Position numbers and translations under genes: made by a program. The notes below the pieces were generated by a model. That model was not told where the DNA came from, ran no database searches, and saw only the letters and a program-made list of their open reading frames with translations. From assembly GCA_003342895.1 (NCBI GenBank), contig PTFA01000397.1, positions 64,661 to 128,660 on the forward strand: DNA of 64,000 bases, read 5' to 3'. This stretch comes from Casuarius casuarius (taxonomy: Eukaryota; Chordata; Aves; Casuariiformes; Casuariidae). This document shows, piece by piece, positions 52,680 to 64,000 of this stretch (the stretch's first letter is position 1; the number at the start of each line of letters is the position of its first letter).

Positions 52680-52866
52680 CTTATGTCTTTGGGATCAAAT
52701 TGTTCATATAGAATTGGATCAATATAAAGTTACCAAGGCCAGACATCCAGATGGTGTTGATTTCAGCCAACTAAAATTAGCTGCATGGGTTTTGGCTCAC
52801 TCATCTATTCACGGTGAGCTATGTGAATTTCTGGAGAACTGGAGAACAGCCAAAATCGTACCCCGT
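52680..52866 (+). pseudogene. Relic of a LINE reverse-transcriptase domain start (L2/CR1-like)
   Basis: One plus-strand frame still reads KARHPDGVDFSQLKLAAWVL and, further on, ENWRTAKIVP. Non-LTR retrotransposon reverse transcriptases of the L2/CR1/Rex group share a pattern near the start of the RT domain: KA-x-GPDGI, then LKLAA-x-x-LA, then P-x-x-WK-x-A-x-V-x-P. The spacing here fits with a shortened middle. The Gly of GPDG has become His, and the frame stops soon after the VP at a position next to an N. It is a dead fragment inside the BRINP3 intron, opposite in orientation to the gene. The exact clade cannot be settled by eye. Confidence 0.6.
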
Positions 52867-55280
52867 TCATTANAGATGTGACTCCATTTTTTCCAATTAA
52901 AGGACATTACAGTAGCAGCTCTTCTTTTTTTTTTTTNCCAAAGTATTTAAGAAATTAGATTTTTAACCAACAGTTTGATTTTCTATGATGAAAATAGTAC
53001 ATGTGATGTTAATCAATCTTCAGAATAGAAATATTCCATTTTTATTTTATCAATCAAAATCTCAAATGACTTTAACAGAGTAACTAATGACCTTTTAATT
53101 CCAGCCTGAATATATCAACCTTGAAGGCTTTGGATGTAATTAATTCCCCTTTGTTATTTATATTTTAGTAGTGTCCCAGTACTCTAAGCTCCATCATCAA
53201 CAAGGTTTGTTACATAAATTACAGGCCACAGCGTGTTACAACTAAGATTCATGCAGTGACCTCTTAATGGACTAATAAATAAAAGTAGAATATTTTGCTG
53301 TCTCATCTTACAAATAATATGCCACTCCTATATGATGAATACAGTAGACATATACAGTATATGTGAATGACAGAACATTGCTTCAACAAAATAAGACAAA
53401 ATAAAATACATGCCCAATTGAAAGTGTCCCTGCCATAAATTCATTGGAGGAGGTGTGACTGTGCTTTGAATATTGCCCAGTGATTATTAACTTATAATGC
53501 TGTTTATAAGACCTCTATGAAGAAAGTTGAGAGATATATTTGAAGCAAGGTAATCATGGATTTTAACTCACAGATCTCAATTTATTTCCAGCTGCACTAG
53601 GTCAGGATCGAAGGCATAAAGGCACAACTGGAAATGTTTGAAGTTCAAAGTGCATGTGTGTTGAAGTTCCTTCTACTTGAAAAGGTCAATGTCAGTTAAT
53701 CTGTATGCTTCTCCATTGCAATCTTAACCATAGTTTTTAGAAGTGTTTCTTGATGCCAGTCACACCTCTTCTTAAGTAATATCNTAAGTAAATAAAAAGG
53801 ACAAGAATCATGTCAGAAGGTCCTTTTGGAAGCTGACAGGTAGTGAGCAAGCTTTCTAACAAGAGTGAGCAAGAAGTAATCTTTGCCTAATTTTCTTCTG
53901 TATGGAATAATGAATTTATACGTACTCTAGCACAAAGCATTCACAACAGCCTTTTTTTTTTTGATGGAAGATTTACTCCATTGTGATTTGTAATTTTTGA
54001 GTCAAAGTTAGCCGGAAACTTCTGAATGGTAAAGGAGAAGCAGTTCATAGCTTGATATGAATGAAAAAAATGCTACCAGGTTTGTTTTCACGTTAAAAAA
54101 AAAAAAATCCTTTAAATTGTCATTAGAATTATAGACTGACTAAATGTGCTAGTCACAGCTGTATACACCAGGTTTCAATAGCAAATTTGTTGTAACTTCT
54201 AGGCAATAGTGGTATCTGCCCAGTTGTGTCCACCTATCATATCATATTTATATTAACTGCATGTTCTGTGTGTACATCTATTTTATTATTCTGTAAATTC
54301 AACTTAGAAAGTGATCACGCAATTCAAGATGAGCTTAATGTAGCAAAAATCTATTTGCAGAGGCAATTTTTTCAACAGGTATTACAATCTGATATGACCA
54401 ATTACCTTTGTGTCTATTCTTTAAGTTAGAAATTCAAACCATACACTGCATGTATCACAGCAGATTACAGTACAATCTAAATGCTGATGCCGAAGCGTTA
54501 CCCTAGGTCGGAATTGTAAATGAGATGCAGTCCATCAGTAGATCCATCCATCTAAAACATTTTAAATTAACCCAAAATTGCAGTCCTAGCACAGGGACTG
54601 CAGTGAGCCCTGAAGACGCAAAGTGGACGCAGACCCGGGGTTGTCTGAAGCTGCAATGAGAGGGATCCTGTGTTTCAGCTGCCTTCATCAGGATTTTTCT
54701 CTCTGTAAGATTTTCCTCTGTATTAGAAAGCGAGTACAGATGAATTTCTAAAACTAGTGCTTCTTGCAGCTCATTCCTCCGTGTTCCCTGACTGCACGGT
54801 TGACTCGCGGAGGCAAATATTGCCCTCTGCTACACTTCAGTGGAACTTCTGCCTTTTTTCCCCAGGGCCCAATTTACAGCGGAGAAGCTCGCTAATAGCA
54901 ATCACCTTCCTCCAAATGCTCTGCTTATCATTTCCCTGTTTCTACNCTTGATAACTTCCCTGTGAGGAGGCACAAAATATTTTCCATTTTCTTTCTCGTG
55001 TATTTTCCTGCTATTTCATTATCATCTGCTAAATAGCACTGCAGCAAATATTTAAATGTATTGTCCAGGATAAAGACAACTGAGAATGTGCTGATATACA
55101 CATATGCAGCAACCATATCATTGCTTCAGTGTTAGCTTGTCCTCCATGCTTGCTTTGCTCTCTTCTTGTATCTCATCGTCATAATTCTAGCTTGGGGAAG
55201 GACGTCTCTTTTTAATTATTCCATACTGTGCCTTGATCAAGGCATTATAAATTAATAAATTAAAGAGATTCTATATTTAT

Positions 55281-55354
55281 ATGTGTGTGTGTGTGTGTGC
55301 GCATGTGTGTATGTGTGTGTACATATATATTTTTATNTATATATGTATGTATAG
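55281..55354. repeat. Compound TG / TA microsatellite
   Basis: (TG)n with a gcgcatg interruption, then acatatatat and tatgtatgta units, including one N at 55337. The N may reflect length heterogeneity. Confidence 0.95.
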
Positions 55355-57439
55355 TCATCAGGACCTGTGCATTATTTCTGCAGTCCCCTCTTGCCACTTG
55401 CGTTGAGGCAATTTGCGCNCACACTTTCCGTCTCTGACAAAAGTAACCAATGGCCACAGGTGGAAAGCTTGGATTCAAAGGGAATCTCTTTGCTCGATAA
55501 ATCCTCATGCCTTTTATCACTGCACAAGCACAATCGCAAAGAGTACTTGCAATAGCCAATTCTCATTCCTCCCAGGAGCTGCTCTGAGGAAGGTCCTATN
55601 TCCAGANCAATTCACCCTTTTTCATGTGTGCTGATAATCTTCCTCAGGTTCTCTTTAGCTGAAAGTCTTACTTTTCTCCATTTGTTCTCGGTAGGCTTTC
55701 ATGGGAGGGAATTACTTTTCTTATTATAATCACTAGCTTTTCTTCATAAGATATTGCACAGCTCCNAAATGCCTTTGAGTGTGCCCTCCCCCCCATTTTG
55801 CCAATCAGTTGGCATGGTGACACAACAGCTGCTGCAAATGACAGGAACGCTGCTTAACGGGGACATTTTAGCAAAAAGTTCATGCTGAAGAAACCATTAA
55901 ATTTGCAATCATAGCGCTTGTTCTTGGGCAACTCTGCTCTTGCGGCAGCAGCTAGGGGAAAAATCATTTCGGTAAATGTTGTGACTGTTGTATGAACAAG
56001 CTTGCGTGGAGAAACAAGCCCTGATGTGGTCTGAGGAATTTAGATCCTGCGTGCAAGATGTTTCGTGGCCTCCTGATGATCAGAGGTGGAGACCATACGG
56101 GTTTGCGCCGCAAAGATNCAGTGACGCAGAGGTGCAGCTGGAGATGCTGCCCCATTTTAACACCTGTGTTCTTGCACACCTTCAGGACATCTGATCACTC
56201 AGATACGTAGAAGTTTAGAGCTAAGCCCATCATGTAAAGCTGTCATATTCACTGTTGCTAGGGAAAGCGGAGGGGTCCCTGCTGTGTAAATCACTGATGC
56301 CCAGAGGATGAATGCCATGCTTTCACACGCTGCACAATTAGCTGCTTCTCTCCCTTCTCCTCTTCCTCCCATNCTGCTCTGGAGTTGGTGGAGTTAGGAC
56401 AGAAATGACTATCAATGCTTCCTACTGTTGTGTTGTTTGGGTTGCTTTGGAGTTAAGGATGATATGTTCCCCGGATAATTGCCTTATCAGACCTTTAAAC
56501 CTCAATTGCAACTGTCCTACATGCACGCACTTTGAAGACCTCTTTTCATACACCCCAATTCACATTTGTACATTCCCAGCGGTGTCTGAGGGTCAGAACA
56601 AATTGTATTTATCCTTTTTACAAGGTTTTCTTTTTCTTCTGACATTCTGCTTTTTCAGTCTGTCACTTATTTCCTGATCTGTGTTAACATCATTGAACAG
56701 ATCTATCAGATCCTTTCCTCAACCCCCTTCCTTTCCCCTGGCATCAGACATTTCTCTNAAAAGTGCTTTATTGACCTAATTGTTTGCATTTGTAGCTAAG
56801 ANTTAACAAAACTTCAAAAATTAAACTAAAAACCTTGACTGCTGTGTTTTTAAAAAGAGGTGCGCGCCTTAAAAAAAATGCTAATACCCCTTTAACTACT
56901 GTTGTGCCTGGATATGATCCTGGACGTGCCAGTTTTCTGCTTAGAACACACTTTTTGCAGATGAACAGTATTCCCATTAAAATGAGGTTTACAATGGAAA
57001 TGCTGACATAGTGCAGCAGGAAAGCTAGTGCCATTGAAATTATGCAGGATTTAATAACCAGAAAGTAAGCACGATTTGAAAAACTCCACATAATCAGGTG
57101 GGATATATTCTCTCAGACATATTGTGTTCTTCTTCTAGCTATGAGCTTTCCTTTTGCAGTGATTCAGGTGCTGATAGGTTTAGCTTATATTTATTTATTG
57201 AAAATGTTACAGTGCACACCCAGAAGTGTGTTTCAAAGTTGGGTTACTTAGCAAATCAGTATTTTAAAACAGACAACCATATATTGTTCAACATAACTAC
57301 GAGTTTCACTCCTGACTTTCCCCTCACATTCACAATCTTTTTTTTTTTTTTAACTTGTGAATGCATTTAGTATTTATAACAGCAATAGCTCATGCTTTTT
57401 GGGAGTAGACTGCATAAAATTTTAGAAAGGATTACCTTT

Positions 57440-57560
57440 ATAAGAAATGAGATACAAACAAGTACAGTGACCAAGGCTGTTTAGAAGACAATTGGCAGAG
57501 ATGGGAATGGGATCAGGTCTTCTGTGTGGGTCTGTAATTCCTTCTACCTAAGCCTTACTT
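57440..57560 (+). mobile_element. MIR-like SINE relic
   Basis: The words gagatacaaacaagtacagt, gaccaaggctgtttagaaga, ggcagagatgggaatgggat, caggtcttctgtgtgggtct and ctacctaagcctta are collinear with the MIR 3' half as I remember it: gaggcacagagaggttaagt, gcccaaggtcacacagc, ggcagagctgggaatagaac, caggtctcctgactccc, ccactaggcc. This is the best preserved of the MIR-like copies in the window. Confidence 0.7.
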
Positions 57561-57638
57561 TTTCCTTTGACTTGTAAAAGCTGAAACAGTGAAAGCGCTG
57601 ACATCAATGGGCTTTAATTGGATTTTAACTACTGTGGT

Positions 57639-57690
57639 ATATACGTATGTGTGTGTAAATATATATATATATGTATATAAAAACATATAT
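57639..57690. repeat. Compound TATG / TA simple repeat
   Basis: tatacgtatgtgtgtg followed by a (TA)n run and tatataaaaacatatat. It lies about 80 bp after the MIR-like relic. Confidence 0.9.
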
Positions 57691-60600
57691 CTTTTTTTCT
57701 TGGGGAGAGAGAGTCAGCTAAATAACACTTTCCAAAAAGGTATTTTTCTTTCCTTTTTCTTTCTTTTCCTCTTCTTAGAACACTAAATCTGGAATGAGAA
57801 TCTAATAATTCGATTGTTGCCTGTGCTGATTCAACAAGTAAAAATGTAAATGGAGTATATGTAAAATACGTTCCAGCTTTAGAGAAGACAAATGTGAACT
57901 GCATGCTTGGAGAGTTGTTACGGGGTTCTTTTGCTTTTAACTAGTAACTAGTAACTGTCTCTTGACTCTTCCTTGTCTGTTCATCTCAGAGCAGNGTACA
58001 CAGGAGCTGAGGAGCACTATCTCCATTTTNAAGGTGCCACCCCAAGCTGAAGTCCTCGAAGTCATCCAGCCGGCCAGCGAGACTCCTTTTTTCCTAGCCA
58101 CTCCAAAGAGCGTTCTCTGTTATCACTTAATTCAAAGCAAGGGATAATGCAAGCTAGCCCATGCGCTGATCTGTCTGCAGTGAATCACAGTGAAGCAAAG
58201 CTAGCAATGAGCGAACAAAGAGCGAGCTGAAACTGTCTCTTTTGGTATTTTTTTCCACTGCCAAAATGCCTAGGCAGCATCTGAAAAAGGCTAGGGAAAT
58301 GGTGAAGGGTGACCACTATTTGTTTGCAAGCCCACTGTTCTGCCTCCTGGGTCTGTGTCTGCAGCCTAGTGTAGGCTACCATCCACAGAGATGGGGAGAG
58401 TCTGGCATTTAGGTGCATGGGTGCANATGCGTATGTTCAGCCATAGCAACAGTGTAGCTAAGAGAAAGGGACAAGATTGTCCCCGAATAATTTTCATAGA
58501 AGTTTTTGTTCTATAGAAGAACATCTACTTTCAGAGTCCGTGAAAATCCTGAAATGTTTGGAATAAGAGCTGCAGCCTCCATAACTCCCCAGAAAAATTN
58601 AAAGGTTTAAGTTAGCTTATTTATGTCTTAAAATTTGTATAAAATCATAACCGTTGTTATGTAAAATGTTTGTTCCAGAGATAGCCCAGGTTGTGACCTG
58701 TTTTTATGTTTGCTCTTGATCAATCAGAGCTTCAGTAGCTTCTGCTACCCTGAAAAAGTTTCAACTCCAAACTAGTGTGAGAGAAGAGGTAGATGAGGCA
58801 AAAGAGAAGGGAAGCTGCATTAATGAAGACTAANGGATGATACGAACCCACAGTGCTTGGACTGTACTGTGTGATGTTCCCTATCCGANTGCTCTTTCCC
58901 TTTTCTGTGCTGGCAGTTTTTGCTTCCAAATAACGTTACATGAGAAACAGAAATCATTTTCTTTCATGAAAACACCCGTCAATATAGACGTAAATGCTTT
59001 CCTATAATTATTTATTAATTTATAATTAATAAAAACTAAATAGATCTTTTCCTCTTCAAAACCTTGTGAACAGCGCTCATTCATCTTCATTCACTAAATG
59101 AATCTTAATTTGGACATACCATGATCTGGGGTTTATTTCGTTTTACCTGTCTTTCTTTGGAAAACACGTGTGGGATCCAGAGTACTGAAAGCAAGGGTGA
59201 GAATGAGGTGGAATTTCTGGTCATAATTCAGGTTTTACCTGCCTCCTGTAGGGTTTGACTAAGTCATCTTTGTCTCTCATTTTTTGCTAGCTGTAAAATA
59301 CATGAAAAAGCTTATTTCTGCTCTTTTAAGGGGGAGCTACAAGAATTAATTACTTAACATCTATTCCATGGTTGGGANAGTGAAGTTCCCATTATTCTAC
59401 TTATAAATACTATCAAAAGGCAATGCATATCTAGTTAGCTTATGATCTATCTCACTCCCCAGTTGATGCATCTAGTTTTATTTTTCATTGTTATTTGTGT
59501 GTGTGTGGGGGGGGTTGTGTTATTTGTGTTATTTCTGTTTTTATATTCCTGCTTCCTGGTGAATATCCTAATACCAAAATCTCTAACAATACTAATACCT
59601 TTCTAGGTATTTCTTCACTACCTCTGCTTGTAAGGGAGAAGTGGAAAGTTCACCTAAGGTGGGTTTTTTTCACACAGCTTCTTGTTTCACAACCCTCTCT
59701 GAAGACTATGGAAGGAGCTTCCTGTAACCTAAGCCAGCTGGTGTAGCATTTGCTGGAGGAGGTGGCAGCAAGGCCTGTTTTGCCGAACTTTGCTGTCCTA
59801 AGCACCACCTAGACAAGAGACATCAAAACAAGCTCTCAGTTTTTTACTTCCAAAGATATTTGATTATGATTCCCTTAAAAGAAAGGAGGATGCCCCATGA
59901 GCATGTGTAACAATACCCTGCCTAACAAGGGTATTGATCAATCATCGTCAAATGATCCTCCAGAAGATTTACTTGNAGTAATGAGATTAATGCTCCAGAA
60001 ATGGTCACGGGCGTCCCTGTGATTTAGCCAAATCCATCACTCTTTTATCTTCGTTCTTTTAACTTCCTCACTGTTTTTGGACTTCCGCGCTGCAGAGGGC
60101 ATGCCATCAGAGATACCTCCCTGCAGATTGTCTCGACTTCCAACTGGTAAACTTCCTTAAGAAGAATTACATGTTTTGTGTTCTGATTTCACAGCAAAAC
60201 CAAAGGGGAGAGCATTGGTAATCTCTGCTGTGTGGCAATAATAAACTATTTCCATTGTAATCATCCAAATCAGTAATTTTGCTTAGCTCCTTCAGGTCTC
60301 TTTCTCCCAGCTGTGCTGTGACTGAATGACAGTGTGACACTTTGGAGAATGTGTCTGCCCAATTATGAATTCTGTTCAGTTTTATGAACACTATTTGTAA
60401 TTGCAATAACCACAGTGGATCAAATCACCCATTTTTGTGCAAAATTGCAACACATTGTGGGGATACGGTCTGAAAAACTGTGACAANGAAATCAAATCTT
60501 ATCAACGCTGAATGACTCTTCCCAGCTTGAATAATGGTGTTACTGCCAGCAGGGCTTTTGACTGAAATGGATTTTTAGAGAGAAAATTAAACCAAACCTG

Positions 60601-61775
60601 GCCTATCTGGAGGCACCCAGAGTCCTCCAGGTTTCAACNTGCCCTGTGACTTGGAGAACTGATTTACAGCGCCTGGCCAGGAAAGCATGGGAGCTCTGCC
60701 TGTCAGCTGCAACACNCTACTCTCACTAACTTCGAACAAGCAATAGCCGCATACGAACTTTAAAAATAAAAGACTTTAACAGGTTTCAGCATGATAATAC
60801 AGAAAATGCTTTAAATCTGCGTTAACAATCTTTAATAGTGCTTAGCTGTGTAAAAATAACGACGTTGCGGGCACCTTTTAAAAGCGTTAACTTGGGTAGG
60901 AGAAGCAGTCTAACTGCACCGTGTGAACTGCTCTGCACCAAGCAAGTCAATGTGCTCCCTGCCTTACAGCACCTGAGGCTCTGGAGTGCTAAGAGACAAG
61001 ATATGAGGTTGCCCTCCATTTACAAAGTTGTTTATGTACACAGTAAATTGATGTCAGACTGCATTGAACCATGGTATGACTAGCTGATTGAAGCGGGCTG
61101 CCAAATACCAAAATACTTTCCACCTCACATGCAGGGTTGTTTAGTTCCAGTAAGCCAAGACAATAAGTTGAAGGAAAATCACNTATATGTCAGTGCAGTC
61201 CTACACATGCCTTTCTTTGCAGCACTAAATTATATTTGCTAAAAAGTGTGATGTCAATTCTCGGATAGTTTCAGGCACTAATTGCTTGTTCCAAGATGCA
61301 GTCAGGCTGAGATTTTTTTCTGCTGAGTTCAGTGAGTTTTGTATTCAAACGTACATCAGCAATTTGGGTCTCTTAGTATGAAAATGAAATGCATTCCAAA
61401 AACCGGTGTTAAAAATAAGAGGATTTAATAGCTGTCAAGTCTGTATAAAAGATACAAATTGGTAAAAGCACAGGTAGGAAGATGGTAACCATCTGGACAG
61501 CTTTCATGTGTTAACTACATGTCAGAAATAGTTGTCCCTCAGGTTAGTGCCTCAGCATTTCATTTTTGCTGAGTTTACAGCTGCGTGCAAGACACTTGAG
61601 CAGAACAGAGCTTACATTTAGACTTTTTCCACCNTTTTTATGTGGCCTCTAGTTCAACACCTCTTGTTCCTTGAAATAACACCCAANCCAGCCTTTGTGA
61701 TATTTGGTTCACTATTTCTGTGTCCAGATGCAGGGATCTGCAAAGGGATCAACACTGCTTTATTGTTTTAGCCAA

Positions 61776-61815
61776 TAGCTAAAGTCTTTTAGCTAAAGTC
61801 TTTAGCTAAAGTCTT
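61776..61815. repeat. Triplicated 13-14-bp unit
   Basis: Three consecutive copies of tagctaaagtctt, the first with one extra T. A simple local minisatellite with no coding meaning. Confidence 0.95.
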
Positions 61816-62668
61816 GCCAGTTCAGTTATTCAGCAGTTCATGCCTGTTGACCTGATGGCCTAAGGAGAGAGGCTAGTATTCCAATTTTGTTAGATTGCTG
61901 AGCTAAATTCAAGGCAAAAGCTGTGGTAACATTGGTAGTTCAGTATCTCTGACTGTCGCACGTGAAGGCCCTAGGCATCTTTCAAGTTGCTGGTCATAAG
62001 CTCCAGCTCATTGTAAAACCTCTTGCGCTTGGAGTCTATGTAAGGCCAGGTATATATTAATACCACGGGAGTCTAATTTGTCATTCTGCACCAATGTCAA
62101 GGTGAAGGGCTTTGAGATAGCTCCAGCTCAAGTTTTCAGCATGCTGGATGNAGGTGACAGCACAGGACGGCACAAAACTCCTGGCTCAGCACCCCTTCTA
62201 GATCAGATGAAAAGTATGCACAGCTTTCTGCGAGGTCAAAGGACCAGCATCTGCAGATTGCTGAGGTGACGGGTGACCTTTGTGAACGTGACTGGCTCCA
62301 CAACTGCAGTGGAAGGTAACAAACTGCAAGCCTTGGGGTGCGAGGCTGTCCTCGGGATATCTGATGGCAAGGAGCTCAAAGCCTCTGCCTTTCAGGGCTG
62401 CTCTTGAAGCCAAGATTTCTGGATTTCAGACTGTACGATCTCTATAAGGCAGCTAATTGTATATTAGAGTCTTTNTAATCAGACGTTTGGACACTTTGAG
62501 ATCGTTAAGTCTTCCACATCTGCNTGATGGAATAAGCCTCATGGTGTCAGTGTATGCATTTTTTGCTGTTCTAACCAAAGTATGTGTTTGCGTAGAATCA
62601 CTGGAATATCATGTTTAGCTTCATGGTTTAATAATGTGTCGTTTGCCTATTGTCATGTAAATCAGAAT

Positions 62669-62688
62669 GTGTGTATATATATATATAT
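62669..62688. repeat. Short (GT)n(AT)n repeat
   Basis: gtgtgtatatatatatatat followed by a T run. Short and simple. Confidence 0.85.
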
Positions 62689-63825
62689 TTTTCCATTTTA
62701 AATCAAATTGTCACACATTTCTTGCATATAGCTTCTGATGGAAATTCTGTATTATATATTCCATTATTTAAGTTTTATGGATTTTTCTTAAGTAACAGAT
62801 AACAAGATCTAGCTTATATCATTGCGAGACACGGTGTTAGCAGCCTCCTGATATAAAAGTCTGCATTAAAGGTTGGTATAGTGCAAGGCCTCAGCCTCGG
62901 GTGAGGGGAAATGAAACACATGGATTGTTATGCAGGAAATAACTTAGTAGTGGATAGCAAAAAAAACCCACGACTAACAAGTAAAATCAGAGGGACTTTG
63001 AAAACATTTTTGAACAGAAAAATAATATTACATATGGAGTCTGAATAAAAACCTGTCCTTTACTTTCTGTGTGTTATTCCTGTAAAATCACTGATAATGA
63101 TGTCTTTTTATTACCGGACACAGTACGTCGCACAAAAGTGGCATTAACATTTCTGATAGGCAGTCAGGACGATTTAAACATACTGTCACAACGATGAAGA
63201 TAAAATTAGGCTTATCAAAATATTTTCTAATAAGAGAATCAGTATAGAATAAAGGAAAAAGACATTAAAATTTAATAGTTATTTTAATTCTGTATTTTTC
63301 ATCTAGTTTTATGAGTCTTTTAACCTGAGATATTAAAGGAGTCTAGAGAATTAGGCGTGTAGATTTAAGGCATGCAGGGATGTGACTAAGCCCTGGCCTG
63401 AGGTTNAGCTAACTGAACACACCAACAGCACCCAGGAAACTGTATCAGCAACACCAGGTAAGGCAAAAAGTTGCCTAAAAAATGCTATGAAAAATATCAA
63501 ATTTGGGTAGTGAGGTAGGAAAAACAGGATCTATACATAAAAAGTAATTGGGGCACATTGCTTNTTTGAGAGGAGACAAAGGCAGAGAAAAAGAGATCCA
63601 GCTGGATGGAGTCACCCAAAATGCCCACAGTGTTTCAACAGACCAGTATTTCTTTGAAAAGCTTCAAAAACGTCTTTAAGCCTTAAGAAACCACTTGCAC
63701 TATTCATACGTTAGGAAAACCACGCATTCTGCTATTTTTCTGGTGATTGGTCACAATGAAACAAAATTTAAAATATTCGGCTGTTTTATCCTATTGAGAA
63801 AAGATCACAGTTTAAATTATCTCTG

Positions 63826-63851
63826 TTTTTTTTTTTTTTTTTTTAAAAAAA
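63826..63851. repeat. T19 A7 homopolymer junction
   Basis: Nineteen T's followed directly by seven A's. No retroelement body is recognisable on either side. Confidence 0.9.
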
Positions 63852-64000
63852 GAGATGGCATTTGTCCCCAAACTGGTTATGCTCAAGAGGAAGACAACCA
63901 TCACCCAGAGCAAGCAGTAACCAGATACCACCCCACCAGGCTAGGCAGAGTGACCAGCTATGCAGGGACAGCATGGGGGGCAGTATTGTGACTTATCTGT

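Larger units (their letters stand above)
32373..64000 (-). other. Part of the BRINP3 intron upstream of the 32.3-kb exon (incomplete)
   Basis: The preceding BRINP3 exon should end with the region before REFGRW (from memory, ...GFSTRYKIYR) and was not found up to position 64000. Named contents are an ancient CR1 relic (46 kb), a second LINE relic (52.7 kb), MIR-like relics (41.8, 48.9 and 57.5 kb), small tandem and inverted repeats (39.8, 40.0 and 61.8 kb) and several microsatellites. Isolated N bases occur only from 37095 onward. No other gene is supported. Confidence 0.8.

Noticed and set aside
63695..63991. 98-codon plus-strand frame at the right edge
   Set aside because: It runs through the T19A7 homopolymer (FFFFFFFKK), so it is not a credible protein.
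1..64000. Search for CRISPR arrays, prokaryotic operons, phage-like or defence systems, tRNA or rRNA
   Set aside because: Nothing of the kind is present. The window is ordinary vertebrate intronic DNA around two exons.

Overview
The window is vertebrate nuclear DNA, most likely from a bird. It is AT-rich, nearly all non-coding, and carries one 5'-truncated CR1 LINE 3' end of the type common in birds, crocodilians and turtles. It also has a few very old LINE and MIR-like relics and scattered microsatellites. This low repeat load fits a bird better than a mammal. There are no prokaryotic genes, operons, CRISPR arrays, rRNAs or tRNAs.

The only protein-coding content I can support is two consecutive internal exons of one minus-strand gene, BRINP3 (FAM5C), a neural secretory-pathway protein with a MACPF domain. 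The 5' exon of the pair is at 32372-32182 and the 3' exon at 22851-22661. Both have canonical splice sites and matching phases. Together they encode 127 residues: 63 in each exon plus one Gly codon split by the intron. They include the MACPF signature YGTHF-x6-GG, whose last glycine is the split codon. The rest of the gene lies outside the window: earlier exons beyond 64000 and later exons below position 1.

Layout: 1-22660 is part of the intron downstream of the second exon (at least 22.7 kb). It holds a MIR-like relic near 11.1 kb, an old palindrome-type interspersed repeat near 15.7 kb and a TATC microsatellite. The complete intron at 22852-32181 (9,330 bp) contains two long complementary dinucleotide arrays, (GT)n at 24.8 kb and (CA)n at 25.7 kb. 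It also holds a compound TA/CA microsatellite, a small TTAGCTAA-type repeat and the CR1 3' end at 29.24-29.40 kb. The stretch 32373-64000 is part of the upstream intron (at least 31.6 kb). It holds an ancient CR1 relic at 46 kb, a second LINE reverse-transcriptase relic at 52.7 kb, several MIR-like relics, small tandem and inverted repeats and more microsatellites. Isolated N bases appear only from 37,095 onward, which marks a change in sequence quality.

I found no previously undescribed biological system. The observations most worth checking are the (UG)n/(CA)n arrays that could pair in the BRINP3 pre-mRNA, two 191-nt exons dividing the MACPF signature, the ancient LINE relics, and some unique-looking, motif-dense intronic blocks that could be conserved non-coding elements. 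The remaining open reading frames look like chance or microsatellite frames.
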